DNA of 64,000 nucleotides from NCBI GenBank assembly GCA_949751835.1, contig CATKHK010000038.1:124001-188000 (forward strand). Direction: 5' to 3'. Made by a program: the position numbers and the translations under genes. The DNA is from Blepharisma japonicum. Lineage: Eukaryota; Ciliophora; Heterotrichea; Heterotrichida; Blepharismidae. Position 1 is the first letter of the stretch; every line of letters begins with the position of its first letter. A model generated the notes under the pieces. That model saw only the letters and a list, made by a program, of their open reading frames with translations, made no database searches and had not been told where the DNA came from. This document shows, piece by piece, positions 42,924-54,150 of this stretch.

Positions 42924-43907
42924 TTATTTAATTTGTACAAATTTTTGAGTTTCACCTTCGCTTTGATATCTCCTATGTCGTATAAGTTTATTCGCCTTCT
43001 TAGAAAACTCAGGTGGGCATCGTCGCTCAGTGGCTGAGCCATCATCTTCACTGATTCCTAAATTCATCATTGACTCTAATAATTGTAAAGATCTTAAAAT
43101 CGTTACAGGATCTCTCATAGCATTGTGCTGTCCACTTACAGTCAAAAAGTGTTTTGGTCCTCCCCATTCTTTATACAATTTTTGTGAATGTTGAATATTT
43201 ATAAGTTTATCTTCAAAAGAGTGTATAAATACAACAGGATTGCGGCATTTTCCTACGCCAGATAAGGGTATAATGCTGTTTATATCAAAGAAAGCTGTGT
43301 CTTTAATGATTTTTGATATTTTTTCCATTATAAAATCTTTAAGCATGTTGGGTATTAGCTTATATCGCTTCACCATATCATCAATAACTTCGCTAAGGCA
43401 GCAAAATGGAGAATCCAAAACTAAAGGTGGGGCATTTACAGTGCTGTTTGAATAAAGGATTGCAGCAACCGCTCCCATACTTCTTCCCCATATCCCTATA
43501 GATGTTGCTTTTCCGCTTGCTTGCACGTAGTCTACGATAGCTTTTATGTCATTTTTTTCATAATGACCTAACGTAACATAGTTTCCATCAGAAAGTCCGC
43601 AGCCTCCAAAATCAAAGCAAACTAATGACATTCCTGCCTTGAGAACTTGCTCTAATATATCAAAAGAGTCAATTCTACAGCCACAGTTGCCATGACAGTA
43701 GATTATACACTTTTTTGGGTCTCCTTTTATTGAATCAAACCAACTGCATCGTAGATATCCTCGTGTACTTACTAATTGAAAGTCTTTTCTTTGGTAATTT
43801 ATTTTGCCTAATGAAAATTTGTTGTGGCCAAGATCGGATATTTGGTATATCTCTCTATGAGGCCTGATAATATAATTTGCTAAACTCTGCATTAAATTCA
43901 TTTTCAT
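42924..43907 (-). CDS. Alpha/beta hydrolase (serine hydrolase fold)
   Basis: 327 residues, uninterrupted; all Trp as TGG. Complete triad by position: nucleophile Ser143 in GRSMGA, acid Asp233 in FEDKLI and His261 in SGQHNA. The oxyanion-hole motif is CHGNCGCR (71-78), followed by FDFGGCGLSDG. This is the ciliate-expanded ABHD-like family (ABHD13/17 style). Several members of the wider group are depalmitoylases or lipases, but substrate cannot be assigned. The C-terminal ~45 residues are Arg/Lys-rich and outside the fold. No signal peptide. Its stop TAA (42924-42926) touches the convergent TPX2-repeat stop, so the mRNAs must overlap at their 3' ends. Confidence 0.9.
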   Translation of the reverse strand: MKMNLMQSLANYIIRPHREIYQISDLGHNKFSLGKINYQRKDFQLVSTRGYLRCSWFDSIKGDPKKCIIYCHGNCGCRIDSFDILEQVLKAGMSLVCFDFGGCGLSDGNYVTLGHYEKNDIKAIVDYVQASGKATSIGIWGRSMGAVAAILYSNSTVNAPPLVLDSPFCCLSEVIDDMVKRYKLIPNMLKDFIMEKISKIIKDTAFFDINSIIPLSGVGKCRNPVVFIHSFEDKLINIQHSQKLYKEWGGPKHFLTVSGQHNAMRDPVTILRSLQLLESMMNLGISEDDGSATERRCPPEFSKKANKLIRHRRYQSEGETQKFVQIK

Positions 43908-44335
43908 ATTGCTTTCGACATAAAAAGAAGTTACTGAAATTTTCCAAATATTTTTTAAAAATACTAGATTATTAATGTATGCTATTTAATAAAGCTCTTG
44001 AGTATTCTCTACACTTTTATATGTATAATATAATTAGATGCTTTGAAATTAATTATATTACAATTTTGCATAAATAATTCATTAATTCATATTAATCTCC
44101 ATTTTCAAATTATCCGCTGACTCATTTTAAGTAATCAATGAACAAGTTTTAAATTAAAAAAAATTCCAGTTTTTATCCATATTTGCCTCTCAAAATTCCA
44201 AAAATCATTCAAAAACTGACTTTTTCTAGCGAAAACACAATAAATTTCTTTTCTTCCTTTTCTCTTATAACTATGATCCCAACCCTAAAAATCCCGAATT
44301 TTAATTTTGCTTTTTTCCTTCTTAACAATAGAAAA
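43908..44335. other. Divergent intergenic region
   Basis: About 430 bases of AT-rich DNA between the hydrolase start and the cyclin start, presumably carrying both promoters. The cyclin frame is open upstream to about 44183 but reads as low-quality hydrophobic sequence, so I do not include it. No RNA gene or repeat. Confidence 0.5.
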
Positions 44336-45047
44336 ATGGAACTTGCGAGATCAGATTCAGTTCTCAGCTGCATCAAGGAGCCAAGACTTGAGCCTTTCAA
44401 GTCAGTGTCAGATCCCCTGATCCAATCACTTCTATTCATCAGAAATTTGGCCATCAAGCTTCGACTATCTCAATCATGTGTGGCTACTGCCCAAATATAT
44501 TTTCACACAGTAATTTTGATCCTAGATCGCTGTTAGTAACAGCTATATGAAGTTGGACAATCTTTTGCTTGCTGGAGCCTGCCTTTTCCTAGCATCAAAA
44601 GCTCTTGAACAGCCAAGACATCTTGAAGTTGTGTGCAGGAAATTCTATGAAGAACGCTCAGCGATTCGAATTTCTCTCAATCCAAGGCTTCAAGTGCCTC
44701 CTCTTTCAGAGTCTATGCTGGTCGGGCTCAAACAGAGTTTGCTTCAATACGAGTTCTCAGTTCTTGAAGCAATTTGTTTTAACGTAGAAATTCCTCTTCC
44801 ATATCCACATATTTCCAGTTTTGTGTCAAGCCTTGATGTAAGTCCTTATAACAAGCAAGATTTGCTTAAAATTGCAAACAATTTTGCAAATGACAGCTTT
44901 CGGACATCAGTACTTTTAAGAAAGGATGCAGAAAATGTCGCTGCAGCTTGTTTGTATTTGGCATCAAATTACCTTGGGCTTGGGTTGCAAATTGTTGCAG
45001 ATCAAGAGACAGTGCAAACAATTTTGGAATTATATAAGACCCAATAG
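44336..45047 (+). CDS. Cyclin (transcriptional cyclin C/K/L/T-like)
   Basis: 231 residues after removing a 16-nt intron, GTAATTTTGATCCTAG, at 44510-44525. Splicing joins ATAQIYFHT to IAVSNSYMKLDN and restores a standard cyclin box (LRLSQSCVATAQIYFH, then LLAGACLFLASKALEQPRH). A second helical half follows (LKQSLLQYEFSVLEAICFNV, then DAENVAAACLYLASNYLGL). The single-domain build and the ACLFLASK motif fit transcription-associated cyclins that pair with CDK8/9/12-type kinases; the exact class is not resolved. ATG 44336 is the first plausible start. No Trp codon. Stop TAG. Confidence 0.9.
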
Positions 45048-45190
45048 GTAATTTAGCGGGTAGACGGATTGTATTAGGTTCGATAGAAATTTAAAAAAAC
45101 ACAAATATAAATATAAAATATAAATAGAATTCACAATAGGAGAGGAGGTTTTTTTTGCCATTTTGGGAAGAGGGGAATCTTTTGAATTTT

Positions 45191-46537
45191 TTAATTATTT
45201 GCAGATGAAGGATGCCTGGAATGCTTGGCTTTTAAGCGGCATTCTTCTTGGTTTAGTCATAGTTTCAAAGCTTCGCCGGTTTTTAATATGCTACATGATG
45301 ATTGAGTTTTTCTATGCGTTGAAACTGTCGGCGGCGGACTAAAGTCACTTACATTTGTGGAGTTTCTTTCTGTCCTATATCCTCTTTTATCTAACCCGGG
45401 TGATAAAATTAATTCTTTCGGCTGGTCTTTAATTCAATTTTTTGGCCTAGTTTTTTCGAGATAAAATAATAAGTCCTTTAAATTTGTTATATTTTGAGAT
45501 TCTGAAGTTAATCTACTTTGTGATTTCATCGAATTCAAATGAAAAATTCTCCTTTTACTTAAGGATCGTTGCTTGCCTACTTCGAGTCTGCTTTTTGCAA
45601 ACAATTTCGCATTAATTTCTCTTCTTCTTTCTTTGTCAATTGTGTTAGCCACCATACTTAAAAAAGTTGGACTGTTTCGTTTTGGCTCATGCTCTAAAGA
45701 AATTTTAAACCTATTTTGGTCGACCCTTGCTTTTTTGGTAAAATCTTTAAGCACATAAGCAATCAAAGGGGTTTTTCTTGACTGTGCTTCATCTTCTTGG
45801 CCTTCTTCGTCAGTTAAATCTTCAGAGCTTTCCTCTTCTTCAGGCATAGCTCTATGAAACGATTTTTTTCTCAGTCTAAAGTCATTATTTAAGCTTGGTG
45901 CTGTACTCTGGTGAAAAGTTAATTCTGTAATATTTAATAAGTGCAATTGGGAAGATTGATCCACAACCATCTCATACTTCAAGGATTCAATAAATTGGCA
46001 ATAGGAGTGATAGACAGTTTCTGCAATATACATAGTAAGTCACATAGCTTTTTCAGAAATCATAACATCACGAGCTACTTCTCCATCTTCTCTGATGAAT
46101 TTTCCATATAAAAGTTCTGTATGCAGTTCTCCTTGCTCGTTCCAAGCTTTAATTTTGTAAATTTTATCGGTAGACTTAGCGGTTACCAAAGCCATATGAA
46201 TACTTCTTACTTGCAGCCCATGAAGCTGGTTTTCAGCTAATTCAATAACCTCTTTTGCAAGAATTATACGTTTTCCGTATGCATGATATAAATAGCAAAT
46301 GACTTTATCTGGGATATATTGCTCTAGCATAGGTACACAAGCGTTTAAAAAGTGAATTAGGAGATATTTTGTACGGTTTATTACTTTTGTTGATTTTTTT
46401 GTAACGATTCCATTTGTATCTGTACAGAATCAGTCAGTTAGCTTATCTCCTCGGCAAATCCCAGCTTCAAGGATCTTAAGAGGCAGCTTTCGGTTGAATA
46501 GTTGAGTCAGAAGCCATTTATAACTTTTGGATTCCAT
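45191..46537 (-). CDS. Protein of unknown function, folded N-terminus and disordered C-terminus
   Basis: 448 residues from ATG 46537 to TAA 45191-45193, with four TGA-Trp codons. Residues 1-200 look globular, mixed helix and strand (KWLLTQLFNRKLPLKILEAG, LEQYIPDKVICYLYHAYG, IYKIKAWNEQGELHTELLYG). Then comes an acidic stretch (EEEESSEDLTDEEGQEDE) and a basic Ser/Arg-rich tail with a Pro run (SPPPTVS). The last ~80 codons lie beyond a TGA that a standard reader takes as the stop. They are the GC-rich patch that on the plus strand mimics a 45-codon membrane protein. No recognised family. Confidence 0.78.
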
Positions 46538-46849
46538 TCTTTATATTTATTAAAAGAAATAAATTGAGTATATTCATTAATTAATTTATTGAGTAGACTT
46601 TTATAGCATACTTAAATCGATGCAACTATGCGACTAAGAGATATTATTTTGTTTTGATAGAAAATGAAAGGGTTTCTTCATAAAATTTTTATTTTTCTTA
46701 ATGAATTCTTATATTTCTTTTATTTATTGATATTTTCAATATTTTTAATTTTTATTATTTTAACAGATTATCCATAAATAACCATATTTTTAAAATCGGT
46801 ATAGCATTTCTTTGAATATAGCAATTAAATTTACGTTTAATATAGAGAA
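46538..46849. other. Intergenic spacer, extremely AT-rich
   Basis: About 310 bases between the start of the unknown minus-strand gene and the stop of the kinesin gene. Poly-A/T tracts dominate; nothing else recognisable. Confidence 0.5.
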
Positions 46850-48755
46850 TTAAATTGACACTTCCTTTCTTTTGTATTCTTTAAGTTGTTTCTGCATTGA
46901 TGCTAGATTGTTCCTACATAGCTGCAGCTCATCCTTGAGTATTGAAATTTGTTGATCTTTTTCTTCCAACTGACTTTGCAACCTTGAATTAAGCTTATCT
47001 TGTTCTTCAATCACCAATAAAAGATCAGCACGACTTGGCCCAGTTAAGACGCCTTCATCAGCTTGTTTTGCAACTTCACGGAGTTTTACGAGCTTAGGGT
47101 CATTATCTGAAATCATAATAGAAAACCTATTTATAGGTATTTCTTCTTGTTTCTGTAAAATCTCAGGGATTCTTTCAACTCCATCTAATAAATTTGTCTC
47201 TCTTCTTGAAAGAGAAGGCAAATCCACTTCAGGTACTTTCAAGTTCGCTAGAGCTGTATGGTTTCTTTTTTCTTCTTCATGCTGCATTTCCAGCACTACT
47301 GCTTCTTTTTCTTCATACGTAAGCGGTCCATCTCTCATAATGCTCAATCTCAGTCTTCTTCTTTCCTGATTTTTCTTATCCGCTCCCACAAATTCATCTT
47401 CTAAAATATCTGCCTTATTAATATTTTCCGATACTAAAATCATAGCTCTCAATCTTTCTAATTCAGACTGCAGCTGCAGCTTCTCTTTAAAAGTTGTTTC
47501 AAGCTTGGCATCAAGCATTTCTTTTTCATCTTGTATCATCATAAGTTTTTCTGACATTTTCCAGATTTCGTCTTTTAATGACTGGTTTTGAGCTTCATCC
47601 TTGAATTTTGATTCCATTTCTCTCAGCTTTTCTTGGAGTTTCTCAATTTCTGCTTCATACTTCATGATCAAGGCTTTGCTGTCACGGACAACATTTTTTT
47701 TGATGGTTTGTTTGATTTTTTTGGCTCTTTGGGCAAATTTCAAGGTGGATAAAGTTTCATCATAGGATTCTATGCTTGGCGAAATATTACAGATGATAAC
47801 AACTTTGGATTCGCCTTCTAAGGCAGGCCTAAGAAGTCTGGTAAGTTTGCTATCTCGGTAAGGGACTGGGATTGAGTTTGCTTTATCACTGAGCCTCATA
47901 ATAACAGTGGCTAATGTAAGTAAACTCTATATAGAAATTACTCTGTTAATGTATTTCATTTCTCTTGTACGGTTCAAAGAAGCTGTAGGTCCATGGACAG
48001 CAGCACTTTCACTACCAGCCAAATCAATAAGATTTAATGTAGCCATGTTAAGATTCTTTAGTCTCGGATCTCGGCTTTTAGATTCCACGATGATTCGAAA
48101 TCTGAATTATTGTTACATGCAATGAGATCTTGAGCTTCTTGAATTGAACTCAGTGCTTGCAAACTGTTTATGTGTTTCTCCTAAATAAAGCAGAGAATTC
48201 ACTTGATTTATGGAACTGCATACTTCTTCGGTAGCTCCCACAATTTTTACCCCGTTCTATAATAAAGGCTACCTTTTTGTCTTCTTGTACCTGCAAATTT
48301 AAACCATTTGGGTTCAAGAGATCATTGATACTTTCATTATAAATTTCCAAATAAGAGCATCTTATCAAAAATTCTTTATCAGGAGTTTGTTGAATATACG
48401 CAAAAATTGTATCAATAGTAAGTGGGACAAACCCAGGCTGGGTTTTCCGAGATCCATGCATTGTAAATGTTTTTCCACTACCAGTCTGACCATAGCAAAA
48501 AATGCACCCATTAAACCCTTCCATAAGCTTTCATATGATTTTTTCACATTGCTCATCAAAGATTTTTTCAGTCGAGACATGCTGCTCATATACACGGTCA
48601 TACACAAAAAAACGCTGGCCAGTAATTTCTTTTATGGAAGTCGGTCCTGGGAGCTCCCATGCTGATGAGATACCATTATTAACTTCTCTTGGTACAAAAG
48701 GTCTTATTCTTACAGCGACTGTAATATGTTCTTCTTTTGGACCTTGATCCTCCAT
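46850..48755 (-). CDS. Kinesin motor protein with three mini-introns (kinesin-7-like)
   Basis: 619 residues after removing three introns: 48257-48272 (16 nt, GTAGCCTTTATTATAG), 48102-48116 (15 nt, GTAACAATAATTCAG) and 47927-47941 (15 nt, GTAATTTCTATATAG), plus one TGA-Trp (EKIIWKLMEG). Each removal restores a conserved block: QEDKKNGVKIVGATEEV, then SRSSRSHCIFRIIVES, then YINRSLLTLATVIMRLSD. The motor runs from TVAVRIRPFVPRE through P-loop GQTGSGKT (89-96), SSRSH, DLAGSE and PVPYRDSKLTRLLRPALEG. The C-terminal ~250 residues are coiled coil. The motor looks kinesin-7 (CENP-E)-like, with moderate certainty. The start is 32 bp from the divergent PAP2 gene. Confidence 0.93.
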
Positions 48756-48787
48756 TTATCCAGACTTAGTTGAAACAATTATACAGT

Positions 48788-49909
48788 ATGAAGGCTGTCA
48801 TTATAACTGGTGGGATTGCCGTGGTCTGTACATTGTTAGAAGTATTTATGGAAGATCTATTAGAAGACACAAGCGCAGATTTTATTGAATGATTGCAAGG
48901 AGGCAGCAATTCATTTTGAGATTTTATTTTCAAGGCTTTAGAAATTATTACAGCTGGGATTTTTATTTTTATTAGTACAATTTTATATATTTGTGGAAAT
49001 AGAAAACTAGGGATAATGGGACTTACGGCTGGAATTTTTGCAGCTTGTCTGGCTTCGCTTTTTAAAATGGGTTTTTGTCATCCGAGACCTTTATGGAAAT
49101 ATTCGAAAATTACTGCAATTAAATGCCACACAGACTTCGGCGCACCATCTGGGCACGCTTTTAGTGGGGGAGCAATCATTTTTTATCTTGGATATTTTTG
49201 GCTAAAGAATGGACAAAATATCATAACAAAAATATTTTTATTGATTTTTGCTGTTTTAATTACAGGAGTTGATAGGACTTATTTAGGGGTTCACTTTTAT
49301 TTCCAAGTCATCCTAGGATATTCTTATGCAGCATTTTTATCAGCTTTGCTGATGAGAACTTCTGTCGAGAGGTTTATGAATAAATTGATGAAAAACATAA
49401 AATACGTGATAATAGTAAATGTTTCAGCAATTTTCTTTGTGATTGTAGCCGTGCTTCTTTATTTATTTAGAAATCCAGCCTGGGATGAAACCTGGACAAT
49501 TAACTTTAAAAATGACTGCAACCGTGACTTAACCAGCAAAGATGCACTATTTAAAAATCTTACAGACACAACTTTAGTTTTTGCAATTGCTGGACTTTTA
49601 TTGGGATATTATAAAATCAGGAATATGCAAATTTATAGTGGATTCACAAGAGATAATTTGATTATCTCAGTGATTGGGATTGCGGTTCTTGCTGCGGTTA
49701 TTCTTGGCGTGGAAAAAATAGTTGGAATGATAGCTTTGGATTTTGTGAAAATAATATTATATTGTGCTGACAGATTTCTAGCAGGACTTGTCGTTGGGTA
49801 TTTTATCCCTTCATTATTATTAAAATTCAATAAAAAAAGACCTACAGAGCATCTCATATTGTCTGAAGACTTAAAATTGGAATTAATCAAAATAGATGAT
49901 AAAAGCTAA
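48788..49909 (+). CDS. PAP2-superfamily membrane phosphatase, glucose-6-phosphatase-like
   Basis: 373 residues with about eight hydrophobic spans and two TGA-Trp codons near the N-terminus (IEWLQGG, SFWDFIF). The three PAP2 motifs are present: K-x6-RP (93-101, KMGFCHPRP), PSGH (120-123) and R-x5-H (163-169, RTYLGVH). The residue four after that His is Gln rather than Asp, as in the animal glucose-6-phosphatase type (HQ in place of HD). By family this is an ER-lumen-facing phosphatase for a sugar or lipid phosphate. Start ATG 48788 is 32 bp from the divergent kinesin start. Confidence 0.88.
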
Positions 49910-50228
49910 TCTCACCATAATACAGATTTATAATAATTTTTGTGGACTGAACTTTTAATATATTTCTCATTTTTTAGTAGCAGATTTTGTTTTGGCAAAG
50001 CTGCTTATAGTAAATGCTATTAAATTAGATATAATTAATAATCAATTTGGATTCAATTACTATTCGAAAGAGAGTTAATATAGCAGTACTATAAAAATAT
50101 ACAAAGATATTCATTTTTGAATTTAGAGTCCCCTCTATGCATTTGCTAATGTTTGTCTAACATTATTATATTTTAAAGTGGACTCCAGTAATAATTAAAA
50201 TATTCTGATGGCCATATTTAATTAGAAT
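49910..50228. other. Intergenic region, AT-rich
   Basis: About 320 bases between the PAP2 gene and STT3, both on the plus strand. No ORF or RNA gene; it presumably holds the STT3 promoter. Confidence 0.5.
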
Positions 50229-52437
50229 ATGGAGACGGCTTTTGTGAAACAATTAACAAGATACGCTCCAGCCCTAAAAATAGTTATCCTAGCAGCGATC
50301 TGTATAATTGGGTTTTCAATCCGCATTTTTTCCGTATCTTTAAACTCAGGTTATCCGCTATGAAAGTATCATTCATGAATTTGACCCTTGATTTAACTAC
50401 CGAACGACCAGATTTTTATCAGAAAATGGCATATATGAGCTATGAAATTGGTTTGACCATGAATCCTGGTTCCCTCTCGGAAGAGTTATAGGAGGCACAA
50501 TTTATCCTGGTATCATGGTAACTTCTTATCTCATTAAACTAATGGTGACTTTTTTAGGGTTCCCTATTGAAATCAGAAATATTTGTGTCTTTCTAGCTCC
50601 AGTGTTTTCTGCGTTTACTTCTTTGACAGGATATATGATTACTAAAGAACTCACTGGAAAATCTGAATCTGGATTATTTACAGCTTTATTTTTAAGTGTC
50701 GTACCATCTTATATATCAAGATCAGTGGCAGGAAGCTATGATAATGAAGCAATCGCAATTTTTGCATTGGTGTTTACTTTTTATTTATTTATTAAAGCAC
50801 TTAATACTGTAAATTGCATATAGGGGTCATTATTTTGGTCATCCATTGCATCATTAGCTTTATTCTATATGGTTGCATCCTGGGGAGGGTATTCATTTAT
50901 AGTGAATATTATACCCATTTTTATCGTCGGCTTAATACTAATAGGAAAGCTAACCACGAAGGTATATATTACATACTGCACATTTCACATATTAGGGAGC
51001 ATCTTAGCAATGCAAATTCCTTTTGTTGGGTTTCAAGCTATTACGTCTTCAGAGCATTTAGCTTCACATACTGTTTTTGTATTTATGAATGTTTATATGT
51101 TCTGTGAATGAATAAAAAACCAAATTGGCGAAAAAAGGTTTTCCACACTGAAAAAATTTGTAATTTTGGGCACTCTGAATTTAATTGTGATTTATGCATT
51201 GTTTGCGATGCTTACAGGAAAAATGAAATGAAGCGGAAGAAGTTTAAGTCTTCTAGATCCTACTTATGCTTCTAAGTTTATTCCGATTATTGCTTCAGTT
51301 TCTGAGCATCAGCCGACTTCTTGGGCACATTTTTTCTTTGATTTGCATTTATTACTGGTTTTGGCACCTATTGGATTTTATTTTTGTTTGGTTGAGTATA
51401 ATGAAGGAAAATTGTTTTTGGCTTTATACGGGGTGCTCTCTGCTTATTTTGCGTCAGTTATGAACAGGCTACTACTAGTATTTGCTCCTGCGCTTTGCAT
51501 TTTATCAGGTATAGGGGTATCTGAAACTATTCACAAATTTGTAAGGCATATAACGAATTATAAACCATGACAAGAGTTTGTGAAATTAGGATCAGGGGTT
51601 AAAAATACTCGGCCACGCTATGGCATCCCAATAGAAATGTCTATTATTTTGATAATTTTCATTGGCTATGCTATTAGTAATTATATATATCACTCAGTTT
51701 GGGCTACTGCAGAAGGCTATTCTTCGCCTTCAATTGTTATGTCCTATCATCACAATGGTCAAAAAATAATCATTGATGATTTCAGAGAAGCATATTATTG
51801 GCTAAGAATGAATACAAAAGAAAATTCTCATATAATGTCATGGTGGGATTATGGCTATCAAATAACAGGGATGGGAAATCGAACTGTTCTTGTTGACAAT
51901 AATACATGGAATAATACTCATATTGCGACTGTAGGGATGATTTTTGGCTGCGATGAAGAAGATGCAGCTTATTATTTAAGAAAATTAGATGTTAATTATG
52001 TACTTGTAATTTTCGGAGGGTATAGTGCATATTCGAGTGATGATATAAATAAATTTTTATGGATGGTAAGAATCGCTGCTGGAGTTTACCCTGAAATAAA
52101 AGAAGAAGACTATGAAGCTGATGGCGTATATAGGATTGATAGCCAAGTCACACAAAAAATGAAGGACAGCCTAATTTATAAATTATCATATTACAGATTT
52201 GGAGGAGTCGGAGGATATGACACTGTAAGAGGGGTCCATATTGGCCATAAAGATTTTGTATTAAAGCATTTGAAAGAAGTATATACTTCCTTGAATTGGA
52301 TCGTCAGAATTTATGAAGTTTTGCCCGAAGAAAATCGAGAGTTTGAGAGATCAAGAAACTCATATGTAGAGTTATCAGAAAATGTATTATTAGAGCAAAA
52401 TTTAACAAAAATAAAAATAAGACCGATTGATGAATAA
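50229..52437 (+). CDS. STT3: STT3, catalytic subunit of oligosaccharyltransferase
   Basis: 725 residues after removing two introns (50334-50349, 16 nt, GTATCTTTAAACTCAG; 50809-50823, 15 nt, GTAAATTGCATATAG) and reading five TGA codons as Trp. Without these the gene falls into six pieces. The N-terminal FDPWF (46-50) holds the catalytic Asp; its Trp is a TGA. Other marks are [10 protein letters not shown] (about 345), WWDYGYQ (528-534, sequon-binding WWD) and a [14 protein letters not shown] block. About 13 membrane spans precede the lumenal domain. STT3 transfers the lipid-linked glycan to Asn in N-x-S/T sequons of nascent proteins at the ER. Ends TAA; next gene 27 bp on. Confidence 0.97.
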
Positions 52438-52464
52438 ATACTTTAATAGCAGTTACTAATAAAT

Positions 52465-53154
52465 ATGACAACTTATTATACAAAAGCGAGCCCGAAACTG
52501 CATGACTATAATCCTCTAACTCATGTTACCTTTTATTCTCCTCCAAACTCTCCTCCAAAAACAACCTATGATAATTCAATATTCCGAGACGCAAACAAAA
52601 TATACTCAAATATAGGTCCAGTCCCTCCATCAATGAATTCCACTTCTTCTAGAAGCGAAAAACAATTTAAAGATCCTATTACAGGACGTGCATATTCTTA
52701 TGCTTTTAACAGGCCATCACATATACTTGCAAGCACAGCTAGTCTAAGTGTCAATCAAAATCAAGGTCTAAATAAATCGGCAAGTCAATATTCATTTAAT
52801 CAGAACCCAAGAGTTCTCAATGAAGAGCCTAGATATTTTAAAAATAGAGTAAGGAATGAATTAAGTGACCCACTAACGGGAGAAAAGAAAAAATATAATG
52901 TAAGTTTCTCAGTTGATCCATTAGACACTATTGTTAGAAGAGATAAACTGTCTCAATCTCCAAGCAATAGCTCTCTCAAAGAATTTTATGACAAGAGAAG
53001 CATGTTTCAAGCTCAAGAATCAATTGCTGCATCCTTGCGAAAAGAAGTTCCAGACCTCTCTTATGTGAATCCTCTGATGCTGAAAGCAGCTACACAATCT
53101 GATCCTACTATGAGTCCTCAATACCAAAGAAACCTCGAACAATTTTTTAGATAA
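52465..53154 (+). CDS. Tyr/Ser/Pro-rich protein of unknown function with two DPxTG motifs
   Basis: 229 residues, uninterrupted, stop TAA. Rich in Ser, Asn, Pro and Tyr, likely extended. A motif occurs twice: KDPITGRAYSY (about residue 70) and SDPLTGEKKKYN (about 137), each a D-P-I/L-T-G-x-x-x-x-Y core. No Trp codon. It resembles no family I can name; short repeats of this type occur in structural proteins of ciliate cortex or axoneme. It follows STT3 by 27 bp on the same strand. Confidence 0.75.
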   Translation: MTTYYTKASPKLHDYNPLTHVTFYSPPNSPPKTTYDNSIFRDANKIYSNIGPVPPSMNSTSSRSEKQFKDPITGRAYSYAFNRPSHILASTASLSVNQNQGLNKSASQYSFNQNPRVLNEEPRYFKNRVRNELSDPLTGEKKKYNVSFSVDPLDTIVRRDKLSQSPSNSSLKEFYDKRSMFQAQESIAASLRKEVPDLSYVNPLMLKAATQSDPTMSPQYQRNLEQFFR

Positions 53155-53205
53155 TTTTAAACTAATATTATTTGATTAAAAATTCAGAATTATTTTGACT
53201 AATTA

Positions 53206-54150
53206 TTAGCAAATCTTACATATGGCCGGCTCAGAAATTTTAGAGCACTCAACTTTTTCTGTGTGTCCACAAGGCAAAACTTTATCTACTAATTCAGTGC
53301 AAGCAACTTTTCTTTGATTTTTCTTAATATTTCGAATATCCCAACACTCCGCTTGAGCAATATGTCCGCATGCACCAATTATAAAATTTTCTTTCTGCTT
53401 GCATTTGTAGATATTTGGGAATTTCCCTTCCATGATATAGAAAATTTTTGACTTTAGCTGCCTCAGAAACGTTTCATTCATCCTTTCTTCAGGTGTAAGC
53501 TTGCTTATCCCAAGCTCATAAAGGTCATCAATTAGATTTTTTTCTCTTGGCAAAACATTTTTCTGATGCCCACAAGGTAAAAAAATCATTGTTTGTGACT
53601 TATAGCTCTCTAGTTCTTTTTTTAATGCATCTTTACGGATTTTAGTATCCCTGAGATCTTGCAAAAGTTCTTCATTTTGCTTGAGGAGGGAAAGATTTTT
53701 CTTGTGAAGCTCTTCATTTGATCTTAAAAGCTGCTCACACCAATTTTTCAGCTCAGATTCAAGAGTAAGATTTTTAGGGATAGGGTTCCTGCTTCGACTT
53801 CGGCTTCTACTTCGACTTCTGGATCTCGTTGAATATTTCGGAGAGCCGTATCTCATATCTTTTCTTCTATTTCCATATGCATATGTGATCAAAAGAGATT
53901 TTCCTAAGAAATTTTTTCTGTCCGTGGCTTCTAAAGCCCTTGCAGCATCATCTTCAGTTGAAAAAGTCACAAATCCAAAGCTTTTAGGACGGCCAGTGTT
54001 GAATTCCTTTGGAATACTGCATTGTGTAACTCTTCCGTAAGGCTCAAAAAAGCTTCGTAAAGTTTCTTCTGTTACTTCACTTGCCTAAATAATCTTTACA
54101 AGATTGCGAACAAATAAAGTATCACGATTTTCTTGATATCTGTCAGACAT
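53206..54150 (-). CDS. RNA-binding protein: RRM, RS linker, coiled coil and Cys/His cluster
   Basis: 309 residues after removing a 15-nt intron, GTAAAGATTATTTAG, at 54085-54099, which would otherwise put a TAG in frame. The N-terminal RRM has RNP2 LFVRNL (near residue 12) and RNP1 KSFGFVTF, followed by KSLLITYAYG. An RS run (SRSRSRSRSRSRSR) suggests SR-type splicing or mRNP function. A coiled coil follows (about 125-170). The C-terminus contains repeated Cys-His segments: FLPCGHQKN, IGACGHIAQAEC, VLPCGHTEKVEC and ICKIC, reminiscent of NF-X1-type zinc units. The RRM-RS-coil-CGH combination is unusual. Start ATG 54150; both Trp codons are TGG. Confidence 0.88.

Noticed and set aside
42596-43051. 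Minus-strand 151-codon ORF overlapping the TPX2-repeat gene
   Set aside because: Phe/Ser-rich reverse of a Lys/Glu-rich helix, and it overlaps two well-supported genes.
45205-45342. Plus-strand 45-codon ORF with ATG and a membrane-like segment
   Set aside because: It is the antisense of the C-terminal end of the minus-strand gene 45191-46537, which continues past a TGA to TAA at 45191. The minus frame reads on as ordinary Ser/Lys-rich protein.
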